Source: Oceanicella sp. SM1341 (GTDB lineage: Bacteria > Pseudomonadota > Alphaproteobacteria > Rhodobacterales > Rhodobacteraceae). Taken from it: a stretch of 64,000 bases of DNA. The position numbers and the translations under genes were made by a program. The notes beneath the pieces were generated by a model, which was not told the DNA's origin, did not search any database, and saw nothing but the letters and a program-made list of their open reading frames with translations. The stretch covers positions 310,001-374,000 of the forward strand of contig NZ_QRGC01000001.1 of assembly GCF_003448965.1 (NCBI RefSeq). Direction: 5' to 3'. This document shows, piece by piece, positions 1 to 10,525 of the stretch (positions are counted from its first letter, which is position 1; each line of letters opens with the position of its first letter).

Positions 1-1369
1 GCACGTCCTGCTCGGAGATCACCGTGGCGCCGTCGATCTCGAACCCGTGCTCGAGCCCCCAGATGATGAGGTAGAGCCCCTTGGGGTCGGTCATCTCGGC
101 CCAGCGGCTCACCGGGGTGGCGCCCTCCAGCCCGCTGTCGGCCATCAGGTGGCCCAGCCGCTCGCGCGCGCCCTCGGAGTAGGAGGCGATCACCACCTGC
201 CCCTCGCGGCGCTTCGCGCGCACATGGTCGGCCAGCGCGCCGAAGAGCGAGACCTCCTGCGCCTGGCGCTCGGGCGCGAAGTTGCGCCCGATGCGGCCGC
301 CCGCGTCGATCACCCCCGGGCCGGTGGGCTGGGGCAGCTCGGAGAAGGGCCGGCGCGCTCTGCCTTCCAGCCCCGCCTCCCAGGCCGCCTCGTCGAGGTA
401 GAGCAGATCGGGCGCCACCGGCTTGTAGACCGTGCCGGAGATCTGCTTGCCCTTCAGCGCGGCGGCGCGGGCCTCGTAATGGTCCTCCACCGCCTCGCGG
501 CGGCTGGCCAGGGCGGCGTCGATCTGGTCGTCGAAGCTCACCGGCGCGCCGGGCAGGTAGTCGAACAGCGTGTCGAGCCGCTCGTGGAAGAAGGGCAGCC
601 AGTGCTCGAAACCCTGGTGCTTGCGCCCGGCGCTGATCGCCTCGTAGAGCGGGTCGTCGAGGCCGGCGGCGCCGAAGGTCTCGCGGTAGCGGGTGCGGAA
701 GCGGGTGATGGCTTCCTCGTCGAGGATCACCTCGGAGACCGGCGCGAGCTCGACCGAGCTCACCTTCTCGATGGTGCGCTGGGTCTCGGCGTCGAAGCGG
801 CGCGCGCCGTCGAGCACGTCGCCGAAGAGGTCGAGCCGCACGGGCGAGGCAGCCCCCGGCGGGAAGATGTCGACGATGCCGCCGCGGATGGCGAAATCAC
901 CGGGCTCCATCACCGTGGAGGCGCGGTTGAACCCCATGCGGCCCAGGTAGGCGGTGAGCGCCTCGAGGTCGATCTGCCGACCCACGGTGGCGGTGAAGCT
1001 CGCGCCCGCGATGGTGTCGCGCGCGGGCACGCGCTGGGTGGCGGCGTTGAGCGTGGTGAGCAGCACCGCGGGGCGGTCGAACCCGGCGGCGAGGGTGGCG
1101 AGGGTTGCCATGCGGGTCGCCGCGATCTCGGCGTTGGGCGAGATGCGGTCATACGGCAGGCAGTCCCAGGCCGGGAAGCGCAGCACCGGCAGGCCGGGGT
1201 CGAAGATGGCGAGCGCCTCGGCCATGGCGGCCACGCGGGCATCGTCGCGCGCCACATGGATGACCGGGCCCTTCGCCCGGGCCACGAGGTCGCAGAGCAG
1301 CTTCGCGTCGAAGCCCTGCGGCGCGCCGCCGACGAGCGTGCGGACGGGAGGGAGCGGTGTCATCTTCAT
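1..1369 (-). CDS. mfd: Transcription-repair coupling factor Mfd, N-terminal part (runs off window)
   Basis: Mfd displaces RNA polymerase stalled at DNA lesions and recruits UvrA for excision repair. Reading from ATG 1369, about 456 codons stay open to the window edge. The N-terminal UvrB-homology region is visible: a conserved block W-D-C-L-P-Y-D-R-I-S-P-N near residue 76, then G-D-F-A-I-R-G-G-I-V-D-I-F typical of this module. The polymerase-interaction and helicase domains lie outside the window. ATG 1369 and ATG 1363 are both possible starts. A 136-bp gap separates it from the upstream membrane protein gene. Identity rests on family motifs recalled and seen in the translation. Confidence 0.93.
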   Translation of the reverse strand, partial: MKMTPLPPVRTLVGGAPQGFDAKLLCDLVARAKGPVIHVARDDARVAAMAEALAIFDPGLPVLRFPAWDCLPYDRISPNAEIAATRMATLATLAAGFDRPAVLLTTLNAATQRVPARDTIAGASFTATVGRQIDLEALTAYLGRMGFNRASTVMEPGDFAIRGGIVDIFPPGAASPVRLDLFGDVLDGARRFDAETQRTIEKVSSVELAPVSEVILDEEAITRFRTRYRETFGAAGLDDPLYEAISAGRKHQGFEHWLPFFHERLDTLFDYLPGAPVSFDDQIDAALASRREAVEDHYEARAAALKGKQISGTVYKPVAPDLLYLDEAAWEAGLEGRARRPFSELPQPTGPGVIDAGGRIGRNFAPERQAQEVSLFGALADHVRAKRREGQVVIASYSEGARERLGHLMADSGLEGATPVSRWAEMTDPKGLYLIIWGLEHGFEIDGATVISEQDV

Positions 1370-1464
1370 CTCAGACCATCCGGGATCTCTGGCCGGGCAT
1401 CCGGGGCTTCACGGGGGCTGCGGGGCGGGCGCGGGCCGGGGCCGCAGCGTACGGCAGCCTGTCT

Positions 1465-1493
1465 GCCATACTGGCCCCGGGCGCCGGAGACAA
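1465..1493 (-). promoter_or_regulatory. Candidate mfd promoter
   Basis: On the minus strand, TTGTCT (1488-1493) is followed after exactly 17 nt by TATGGC (1465-1470), about 95 bp upstream of the mfd start. Both boxes match the sigma-70 consensus only partly, so this is a weak assignment. Confidence 0.25.
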
Positions 1494-1505
1494 GCCGCGA
1501 GGCCC

Positions 1506-2039
1506 CTACCAGCGCCTGAGGCCGAAGAGGAAGGCCGCCCCGAAGAGCGCCGCCGCGGTGATCGAGAGCAGTGCCACGAGCTGATTGAAGAAGCGCCGCC
1601 GCGCCAGCCGCTTGCGCAGCGCCTCGCCCTGCAGCCCGCCCGCGGCGATGTGCACCGCGAGCCGCGCGTTCAGCGCCCGCACCACGAGGAGCGGCAGCGC
1701 GAGAAAGCTCGCCCCCTGCGCCGCCTCCACCCCGCCGTAGAACCCCAGCGTCACCAGCGCCGACACCGCGAAGGCCGCCACCGCCAGCACATAGGCCCCC
1801 GAGGAGGCGAGCGAGGCCGCCTCCCGCGCCGCGTGGATGGCCGCGAGGCTGTCGACCTGCCGGGCCGCCTCCCCGCCCCGGTGCTCGGCCCGGATCAGCA
1901 GATCGTAGGGCACGCCCACCGTCCAGTGGCAGGTCACGCTCCAGGCCAGCACGGTGATCACCCAGTACCACAGGCTGTCGAATGTGCCGGTGCTGATCAG
2001 CGCCATGAAACTTGCCGGCAGGCCCGTGCCAGACCCCAT
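1506..2039 (-). CDS. Small integral membrane protein, resembles the 'component of SufBCD complex' family
   Basis: A 177-residue protein with about four hydrophobic segments: one around L-W-Y-W-V-I-T-V-L-A-W near the N terminus, two in the middle, one near the C terminus. The segment F-D-S-L-W-Y-W followed by H-W-T-V-G-V-P-Y-D resembles a family of Rhodobacterales membrane proteins that databases label as a SufBCD-complex component. I recall that label from memory and the experimental basis for it is unclear. Start 2039 puts GGGAG 8 nt upstream; an in-frame ATG at 2045 is too close to it. The gene is divergent from hemB and lies 6.6 kb from the suf operon. Confidence 0.65.
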   Translation of the reverse strand: MGSGTGLPASFMALISTGTFDSLWYWVITVLAWSVTCHWTVGVPYDLLIRAEHRGGEAARQVDSLAAIHAAREAASLASSGAYVLAVAAFAVSALVTLGFYGGVEAAQGASFLALPLLVVRALNARLAVHIAAGGLQGEALRKRLARRRFFNQLVALLSITAAALFGAAFLFGLRRW

Positions 2040-2116
2040 CTGCATATCTCCCAAGCATGAAGGCCATGGCTCCGCGCCTTGCCCCCGGGGGCACCGCATG
2101 GCATTCCATGTCCTGA

Positions 2117-3145
<1,029 letters not shown>

Positions 3146-3487
3146 GCCCGGCCTGCCCCCGCCGCCCCCAGTACTGCACCGCCCTGTCCTGCACGGCCCC
3201 GCCCCGCGGGGGCCGGCCTCTCCGTGCCGGGGGCCGGGCGCCCGCCCGGCCACGCCCGCCGAGGTGCGGGGGCCCGCCCCCGCGGCGAGACGGGCGTTCC
3301 GCCCGGTCTCCGGCGCGCGCGTTCCGTACCAGACCCTGGCCGGCGCGCGGGGCAAAGGCATTCACCGGGATCACACATAGGTGATTGCCGCTGCGACGGA
3401 ACTGGGGCACTTTCCGGTTCAAGGAAAGATCGGGGGCCGCCCGGCCCCTGCGCGAATGAGAACGAGACGATCGAGAGGAATGAGATC
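3146..3487. other. 342-bp intergenic region between hemB and the SYLF gene
   Basis: No convincing gene. It holds a GC-rich hairpin (3232-3251) that may end hemB transcription and, closer to the next gene, two short inverted repeats: ATCAC-6nt-GTGAT at 3370-3385 and CTTTCC-7nt-GGAAAG at 3410-3428. The latter two could be operator or leader structures for the downstream gene; nothing more can be said from sequence. Confidence 0.5.
3232..3251 (+). terminator. GC-rich hairpin after hemB
   Basis: GGCCGGGCG-CC-CGCCCGGCC, a perfect 9-bp stem with a 2-nt centre, about 90 bp after the hemB stop. There is no T-tract, so intrinsic termination is uncertain. Confidence 0.35.
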
Positions 3488-4039
3488 ATGACAGTCATCA
3501 GCCGCCGGAGCCTGCTCACCGGGGTCGCGGGGCTCGCGGCCTGCTCCCTGCCGGTCGCGGCCTCGGCCTACACCAAGGCGGAGATCGACTCGAACGTCTC
3601 CGCAGCGCTCGAACAGCTGCGCAAGGTCAACGGCGCGCCCGACCTGATGTCGCGCGCGCTGGGCTACCTGGTGATGGCCGACGTGAAGAAGGCCGGCCTG
3701 CTGGTGGGCGGCGAATACGGCGAGGGCACGCTCTTCGTCGGCGGCGCCCCCACCGACTACTACTCCGTCGCCGCCGCCTCCTTCGGCCTGCAGGCCGGCA
3801 TCCAGCGCTCCAACCAGGCGCTGTTCTTCATGACCGAGAAGGCCCTGAAGGACTTCCGCACCGCCGATGGCTGGACCGCGGGCGCCGATGCCGAGATCAC
3901 CATCCCCGACAACGGCGTGGGCGTGAACGTCTCCACCCACACCCAGAACAAGCCGGTGATCGGGATCATCTTCGGCCGCGAGGGGCTGATGGCCGGCGCG
4001 AGCCTCGAAGGCGCGAAATTCTCCCGCATCTACCGCTGA
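3488..4039 (+). CDS. SYLF/YSC84-like lipid-binding exported protein (possible lipoprotein)
   Basis: An exported protein of 183 residues of the SYLF (Ysc84 actin-binding / BPSL1445-like) family, which binds phospholipids; its bacterial role is poorly known. The N terminus reads S-R-R-S-L-L-T-G, a twin-arginine-like motif, followed by a hydrophobic stretch and L-A-A-C, which fits a lipobox; a signal peptidase I site after A-S-A is the alternative. The mature part shows the family pattern: a Leu/Val-rich strand leading to G-G-E-Y-G-E-G, then S-F-G-L-Q-A-G-I-Q, and a terminal G-L-M-A-G-A-S-L-E-G block. Start 3488 follows GAGAGGAATGAGATC. The gene appears monocistronic. Confidence 0.88.
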   Translation: MTVISRRSLLTGVAGLAACSLPVAASAYTKAEIDSNVSAALEQLRKVNGAPDLMSRALGYLVMADVKKAGLLVGGEYGEGTLFVGGAPTDYYSVAAASFGLQAGIQRSNQALFFMTEKALKDFRTADGWTAGADAEITIPDNGVGVNVSTHTQNKPVIGIIFGREGLMAGASLEGAKFSRIYR

Positions 4040-4133
4040 CACCTGCCCGCCGGGCGCCCCCGCGCGCCCGGCCCGCGCCGCAGCGCGCATCCCGTGCTAG
4101 CATCGGGCCGACCCGCCACACGGAGGCTGCCCG

Positions 4134-4634
4134 ATGCTCGACGATTATTCCGACGACGCCTGGTTCGAAGACTGGAGCGAGATGCTCCACACCATGCAGG
4201 TCTGCTGCGCGCGCAAGAAGGACGGGCTCGGCCGCCTCACGCGGCAGGGCGAACCGTCCGCCCGCGTCGCACGCCTGCGCGACCTCGAGGCGCTCCTCGC
4301 CGCCCTGCTGGAAATCATCCGCGCAGAGATCACCCGCGAGGTGGTCGGGTATATCCTCTCCGATGCGCAGGAGCGCCATGGCGGGCGCGAACTCATCGCC
4401 CTCACCGGGCAGGAGATGCGTCTTGCCAACCGTCACTACGGCCGCGGCGGCGCGCAGCGGCAGGCCGGGAGCGCGCCGCCGGCGCCCGAGGAGGAGATCG
4501 CCGACGCCGATACGGGCTTCGAGGTCGCCAAGACCGCGAAGGACAGCATCGAGAAACTCTTCTCCTGGCTGCCCCGCCACAAGGCGCTGCTGCACGGGCT
4601 GAACGAGCTGCTCTCGCTCGGCAAGCTGGTGTGA
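4134..4634 (+). CDS. Hypothetical protein, no recognised family
   Basis: A 166-residue soluble protein that I do not recognise. The N terminus is acidic (L-D-D-Y-S-D-D-A-W-F-E-D-W) and carries a vicinal Cys-Cys followed by A-R-K-K. A predicted helical block L-R-D-L-E-A-L-L-A-A-L-L-E-I-I follows, then an Ala/Pro-rich linker and a C-terminal amphipathic segment ending L-L-S-L-G-K-L-V. A GGAGG site 8 nt before ATG 4134 and coding-like codon use support a real gene. It sits between the SYLF gene and a convergent dehydrogenase gene, apparently alone. Confidence 0.7.
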   Translation: MLDDYSDDAWFEDWSEMLHTMQVCCARKKDGLGRLTRQGEPSARVARLRDLEALLAALLEIIRAEITREVVGYILSDAQERHGGRELIALTGQEMRLANRHYGRGGAQRQAGSAPPAPEEEIADADTGFEVAKTAKDSIEKLFSWLPRHKALLHGLNELLSLGKLV

Positions 4635-4694
4635 GGGGCACGAGCGCCCGGCGGCACCGGATCTCCGCCCGCCGGATCGGCAGGCGGGAGACCC

Positions 4695-4709
4695 GGCGCC
4701 CCGGGCGCC
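4695..4709. terminator. Short hairpin between convergent genes
   Basis: GGCGCC-CCG-GGCGCC lies between the convergent genes ending at 4634 and 4720. It is small and lacks a T-tract, so it is a weak candidate for a bidirectional terminator. Confidence 0.25.
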
Positions 4710-4719
4710 CCGCTGCGCC

Positions 4720-5586
4720 TCAGTCCTTCAGCCGGGCGATGAGCGAGGAGGTGTCCCAGCGCCCGCCGCCCATCTTCTGCACGTCCTTGTAGAACTGGTC
4801 GACCAGCGCGGTCACCGGCAGGCTCGCACCGTTGCCGTTCGCCTCGGCGAGGCAGATGCCGAGGTCCTTGCGCATCCAGTCCACCGCGAAGCCGAAGTCG
4901 AACTTGCCGGCCAGCATGGTGGTGCCGCGGTTCTCCATCTGCCAGGAGCCGGCCGCCCCCTTGGAGATCACCTCCAGCACCGCCTCGCCGTCGAGCCCGG
5001 CCTTCTGCGCGAAGTTCATCCCCTCGGAGAGCCCCTGCACCAGGCCCGCGATGCAGATCTGGTTGACCATCTTGGTGAGCTGGCCGGCGCCCGCCGGGCC
5101 CATCAGCCGGCAGGATCGGGCGTAGGCGTCGATCAGGGGTGCCACCTTCGCGTAGGTGGCCTCCTCGCCGCCGCACATCACCGTGAGCACGCCGTTCTCC
5201 GCCCCCGCCTGGCCGCCGGAGACCGGGGCGTCGATGAAGCCGAACCCGGCCTCGGTGGCGGCGGCGTCGAGCTCGCGCGCCACGCCCGCCGAGGCGGTGG
5301 TGTGGTCGACGAAGACCGTGCCCTTGCCCATGCCGGCGAAGGCGCCTTCCGGGCCGGTGGTGACGGCGCGCAGGTCGTCATCGTTGCCCACGCAGGCGAA
5401 GACCACTTCCGCGCCCTCGGCCGCAGCCCTCGGCGTGGGCGCCGACGTGCCGCCGTGCTGCGCCACCCAGCCCTCGGCCTTGGCCGCGGTGCGGTTGTAG
5501 ACGCACACTTCGTGCCCCGCCGCCTTCAGGTGCCCCGCCATCGGATAACCCATTACGCCAAGGCCCAGAAATGCAAGCTTCGCCAT
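4720..5586 (-). CDS. NAD(P)-dependent beta-hydroxyacid dehydrogenase (3-hydroxyisobutyrate dehydrogenase family)
   Basis: Oxidoreductase of 288 residues. The Rossmann dinucleotide motif G-L-G-V-M-G is at residues 8-13 with Y-N-R-T next (the Arg suggests NADP preference, an inference). The family substrate motif F-I-D-A-P-V-S-G-G-Q-A-G-A-E-N-G follows, and the likely catalytic Lys is in G-Q-L-T-K-M-V-N-Q. Members act on 3-hydroxyisobutyrate, tartronate semialdehyde or related C3/C4 acids; the sequence does not settle which. GGGAGG lies 7 nt before ATG 5586. It is divergent from the penicillin acylase gene across a 94-bp gap that must hold both promoters. Confidence 0.9.
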   Translation of the reverse strand: MAKLAFLGLGVMGYPMAGHLKAAGHEVCVYNRTAAKAEGWVAQHGGTSAPTPRAAAEGAEVVFACVGNDDDLRAVTTGPEGAFAGMGKGTVFVDHTTASAGVARELDAAATEAGFGFIDAPVSGGQAGAENGVLTVMCGGEEATYAKVAPLIDAYARSCRLMGPAGAGQLTKMVNQICIAGLVQGLSEGMNFAQKAGLDGEAVLEVISKGAAGSWQMENRGTTMLAGKFDFGFAVDWMRKDLGICLAEANGNGASLPVTALVDQFYKDVQKMGGGRWDTSSLIARLKD

Positions 5587-5680
5587 GGTGATGCCTCCCT
5601 TTTATGTGTCCAGCTTCCGGTTTGCCCATGCCTTGATGGACTGGTAAGGAAAGCGGGTCAAGTTCGAGGGAAAGGCCCCC

Positions 5681-8149
5681 ATGGCCCTTGCATTCAAATG
5701 GCTCACCCGGATCCTGCTTGCCATGGTGGTCCTCGGGCTCGGGGCGCTCGGCCTCGCCTGGGTCGTCACCTCCGGCTCGCTGCCGGATTACGACGGCAAG
5801 TACCGGGTGAGCGGCATCGACCAGCCGGTGGAGATCGTGCGCGACATCCACGCCGTGCCGCATATTCTCGGCAAGACCGACCGGGACACCTATTTCGGCC
5901 TCGGCTTCGTGCACGCGCAGGACCGGCTGTGGCAGATGGAGATGAGCCGGCGCACCGCGCAGGGCACGCTCTCCGAGCTGTTCGGCGAGCGCACGCTGGG
6001 GGTGGACCGGCTGATGCGCGCGCTCGACATCTACGGCATCTCGGTGCGGGCCGTGCGCCACCAGTCGCCCGAAACCATGGCGGCGCTGGAGGCCTATGCC
6101 GCGGGGGTGAACGCCTGGATCAGCCAGGTCGGGCGTGACGCGCTGGGCCGCGGGGCGCCGGAATTCCTGCTCTTCACCCAGCAGATCGCGCCCTGGACCC
6201 CGGCGGATTCCATCGCCGTGGCCAAGCTGATGGCGCTCAACCTCACCGCCCAGGCGGCGAAGGAAACCCGCCGCGCCGCCCTCTCGCTCGCCCTGCCGCC
6301 CGAGCGGCTGCGCGACATCCTGCCCGACTACCCGGACCAGGCCGTGGTGGGCATGCCCGAGTTCTCGCAGCTCTTCCCGCAGGTGCCCGCGCCCTGGCAG
6401 CATGCGAGCGCCGCGCCCGATCTCTCGCCGCTGAACCCGCCGGGCTTTGCCGGCGCCTCCAATGCCTTCGCCGCCGCGGGCAGCCGCACCGCCACCGGCC
6501 AGCCCCTGCTCGCGACCGACCCGCATCTCGGGCTCACCGCGCCGGGCGTGTGGATGCTGGTGCGGATGAACTTCCCCGACACCGACGTGATCGGCGCCTC
6601 CATCCCCGGCCTGCCGGCGGTGGTGATGGGCCGCAACCAGGATTTCGGCTGGGGGCTCACCACCGCCTATGTCGACGACCAGGACGTCTATATCGAGAAG
6701 CTCGACCCGGAGGATCCGGAGCGCTACCTCACCCCCTCGGGCCCGCAGCCCTTCCGCTCGCGCGATGTGCTGATCGCGGTGAAGGACGAGGTGTCCCAGA
6801 GCATGGAGCTGCGCTGGACCCGGCACGGCCCGGTGATCCCCGACGGGTTCTTCGGCGCCTCCGACGTGACGCCCCAGGGCCATGTCGCCACCCTCGCCTG
6901 GACCGGCTTCACCGAGGACGACCACTCGATCGAGAGCCTGATCCGGCTGATGCGCTCACATTCCATCGAGGAGGCGCGCCCGGCGCTGCGCCTCGCCGTG
7001 GCGCCGGCGCAGAACGTGGTGATGGCCGACCGGGCCGGCAACGTGGCCATGCAGGTGGCGGGTGCCGCCCCCCTGCGCAAGCTCACCCACCAGGGCCGCG
7101 GCCGCCTGCCCGTGCCCGGCTGGGTGGCGCAGAACGACTGGGACGGTATCGAGCCCTTCGAGGACATGCCCTTCGTGGAAAACCCCACGGGCGGCATCGT
7201 GGTGAACACCAACAACCGCACCACCGACCAGCCCTTCCCCTACCACCTCAACCTCGACTGGGGCGACAGCCAGCGCATCGAGCGCGCCACCCGGCTGCTC
7301 GAGCAGCGCGAGTTCCACTCCCGCGAGAGCTTCGTCGAGATCCAGACCGACATCGTGTCGGAGACCGCGCGCACCCTGCTGCCGCTGATGGCGCGCGATC
7401 TGTGGTGGGCGGGCGACCCCGCGCCGGACGACCTGCGCGGCCGCTTCCGCAAGCGCGCGCTCGACCGGCTGGCGGAATGGAACGGCGAGATGAGCGAATA
7501 CGGCCCCGAGCCGCTGATCTACGCCGCCTGGGTGCGCGCCCTCACCCGGCGCCTCGCGCTCGACGAGCTCGGCCCGCTCTTCGACCGGGTGCAGGGCATC
7601 GAGCCGATCTTCATCGAGCGCGTGCTGCGCGATGTCGACGGCGCCGGCGCCTGGTGCGACATCGTCAAGACCGAGCCGGTGGAGACCTGCGCCGAGATCA
7701 CCCGCCTCGCGCTCGACGACGCGCTCACCGAGCTGGAGGAGACCTACGGCGACGAGATGGAGAGCTGGCGCTGGGGCGACGCCCATGTGGCGCTGCAGAA
7801 ACACCCGGTGCTGGGCGACATCTTCCCCTTCTCGATGTTCGTGAACATCGAGCAGCCCACCTCGGGCGGCGATTTCACCCTGATGCGCGGCCAGATGCGC
7901 AACTCGGGCCCCACGCCCTACGCCAACGTGCACGGCTCGGGGTTCCGCGCGGTGTATGATTTCTCCGACCCCAACGGCTCGGTCTACATCATCTCCACCG
8001 GCGAGAGCGGCCACCCGTTCTCGCGCCACTACGACGACCTGTCGGACCTCTGGCGGCGGGGCGAGTACATCCGCATGACGCTGGACATCGACGAGGCCCG
8101 CGGCGGCGCCATCGGCACCACCCGCCTCGTGCCGGCCGAGGGGGGCTGA
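5681..8149 (+). CDS. Penicillin acylase family protein (Ntn hydrolase), membrane-anchored
   Basis: An 822-residue precursor of the S45 family, which self-cleaves into alpha and beta chains and hydrolyses amide bonds (penicillins, N-acyl-homoserine lactones or other acyl amides). A transmembrane or uncleaved signal segment spans about residues 10-30. The alpha-chain motif F-G-L-G-F-V-H-A-Q-D-R-L-W-Q-M-E is present. The predicted cleavage and nucleophile is Ser260 in G-A-S-N-A-F, followed by the beta-chain motif P-L-L-A-T-D-P-H-L-G-L. Length is usual for the family. GGAAAGG precedes ATG 5681 by 5 nt. The natural substrate cannot be read from sequence; quorum quenching is possible but unsupported. 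Confidence 0.93.
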   Translation: MALAFKWLTRILLAMVVLGLGALGLAWVVTSGSLPDYDGKYRVSGIDQPVEIVRDIHAVPHILGKTDRDTYFGLGFVHAQDRLWQMEMSRRTAQGTLSELFGERTLGVDRLMRALDIYGISVRAVRHQSPETMAALEAYAAGVNAWISQVGRDALGRGAPEFLLFTQQIAPWTPADSIAVAKLMALNLTAQAAKETRRAALSLALPPERLRDILPDYPDQAVVGMPEFSQLFPQVPAPWQHASAAPDLSPLNPPGFAGASNAFAAAGSRTATGQPLLATDPHLGLTAPGVWMLVRMNFPDTDVIGASIPGLPAVVMGRNQDFGWGLTTAYVDDQDVYIEKLDPEDPERYLTPSGPQPFRSRDVLIAVKDEVSQSMELRWTRHGPVIPDGFFGASDVTPQGHVATLAWTGFTEDDHSIESLIRLMRSHSIEEARPALRLAVAPAQNVVMADRAGNVAMQVAGAAPLRKLTHQGRGRLPVPGWVAQNDWDGIEPFEDMPFVENPTGGIVVNTNNRTTDQPFPYHLNLDWGDSQRIERATRLLEQREFHSRESFVEIQTDIVSETARTLLPLMARDLWWAGDPAPDDLRGRFRKRALDRLAEWNGEMSEYGPEPLIYAAWVRALTRRLALDELGPLFDRVQGIEPIFIERVLRDVDGAGAWCDIVKTEPVETCAEITRLALDDALTELEETYGDEMESWRWGDAHVALQKHPVLGDIFPFSMFVNIEQPTSGGDFTLMRGQMRNSGPTPYANVHGSGFRAVYDFSDPNGSVYIISTGESGHPFSRHYDDLSDLWRRGEYIRMTLDIDEARGGAIGTTRLVPAEGG

Positions 8150-8164
8150 GCCCGCGCGCGCCGC

Positions 8165-8623
8165 TCAGCCGTGCGCGGCGGCGTAGGCGGCGGTGAGCTC
8201 GTCGTATTGCGAAGGGTCCGGGAAGGCGTCGAAACTGTAGCGCGCCGGCACATGCGCCCAGGGCAGCTTTTCGGCCGTGCAGGTCTCGATGAAGGGGATG
8301 AACCAGGCGGTGTCCTCGAACATCGTCGGCCGCACATTCACGAATGCCTCGACCCCCACGATGCGCGTGTAGGCCCAGGTCTTGCAGTCCGGGCAGAACA
8401 TGTGGCGCAGCGTGGGGCCGCGCACGCCCCCCACCACCGGCTCGCCGCGGGTGACGGCAAAGCCCGCCGCCGGCACCATCGCGGTGAGGGAGAAGGCGCT
8501 GGCCGACATCTTGCGGCAGCCGGCGCAGTGGCAGGCCGCGGTGAGGAAGGGCGCTGCGGTGATCTCGATGCCGAGGTCGCCGCAGCGGCAGGCGCCGGCA
8601 AGGGGGAGCTTCGGAGCACTCAT
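8165..8623 (-). CDS. GFA-domain (CENP-V/glutathione-dependent formaldehyde-activating enzyme-like) zinc protein
   Basis: A 152-residue protein of the GFA family. The zinc-binding cysteines are in the usual order: C-R-C-G near residue 12, C-H-C-A-G-C-R-K near 31, and C-P-D-C near 77. The name comes from Gfa, once reported to bind glutathione and formaldehyde; most members have unproven function. AAGGA lies 8 nt before ATG 8623. The gene follows sufS on the same strand but a hairpin (8655-8675) lies between them, so it is probably not part of the suf operon. Confidence 0.9.
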   Translation of the reverse strand: MSAPKLPLAGACRCGDLGIEITAAPFLTAACHCAGCRKMSASAFSLTAMVPAAGFAVTRGEPVVGGVRGPTLRHMFCPDCKTWAYTRIVGVEAFVNVRPTMFEDTAWFIPFIETCTAEKLPWAHVPARYSFDAFPDPSQYDELTAAYAAAHG

Positions 8624-8654
8624 CGCGGGGGTCCTTTCCGTCAGGCACCGGGCA

Positions 8655-8675
8655 GCCCCGGCGCGCCGCCGGGGC
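8655..8675 (-). terminator. Hairpin at the end of the suf operon
   Basis: GCCCCGGC-GCGCC-GCCGGGGC, a perfect 8-bp stem 16 bp past the sufS stop. No T-tract follows on the minus strand, so termination may be partial. Confidence 0.4.
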
Positions 8676-8690
8676 CCGCCGCTGCGCGTG

Positions 8691-9910
<1,220 letters not shown>

Positions 9911-9911
<1 letters not shown>

Positions 9912-10525
9912 CAGGAGCCTCCGGGAGGGGCGGTGACCGGGCTGCCGAGCGCCAGCATCGCCAGCAGGGCGAATGCCAGGGTCACCACGAAGGTGACGGC
10001 CACCACGCGGCCGGTGCGCTCGACCCCGAGCGCCTCGGCCACGAAGCTGGCGAACACCCAGATGCTGACCACGGAGAACGCGATCTCCACCAGCATCAGC
10101 AGCGCGGGAGGCAGCGCGAAGAAGCACAGCGCCTGCACGGCGCCAAGAATGGCGAGCACCAGCCCCACCCAGGCCACGGCGGTGACGATGCGCAGGTATG
10201 GCGCGGGGTGGCGGAACACCCGGCCCGCGCCGGAGACCAGCGCCGAGACCACGAAGACCGAGATCACCCGCAGCGCCATGCCCAGCGGCGAGAGCCCGGG
10301 AAGCTGCAGCGCGGTGAGGAGCGCGGGGTCGGTCGTCTCGGGGTCAGGGGTGGGCAGGGTGAAGCTCACCGCCTGGTAGACCAGCACGTCGATCACCACG
10401 GTGGTGGCGATGATCAGCCCGACGACGCCCCAGCCGAAGCCGGCGTTCAGGATGGAGCGCGCGGCGGAGCGCGGCGCCGTGACGCTCTGCCAGACCACGT
10501 TGCCGAGGGAGAATCTGTCGCTCAT
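9911..10525 (-). CDS. YIP1-family integral membrane protein (second of two in the suf operon)
   Basis: A 204-residue protein with about five hydrophobic segments (around W-G-V-V-G-L-I-I-A-T-T-V-V, then three in the centre and one near the C terminus). The N terminus L-G-N-V-V-W-Q-S-V-T-A-P-R-S-A-A-R is typical of bacterial YIP1-family proteins. It overlaps the preceding YIP1 gene by 4 nt (ATGA) and sufS by one base, so it is almost certainly cotranslated with Fe-S assembly genes. No catalytic motif is visible; the function is unknown. Confidence 0.85.

Noticed and set aside
47-1519. Long plus-strand frame opposite mfd
   Set aside because: The minus strand reads clear Mfd motifs; the plus-strand product is His/Arg/Gly-rich without any domain.
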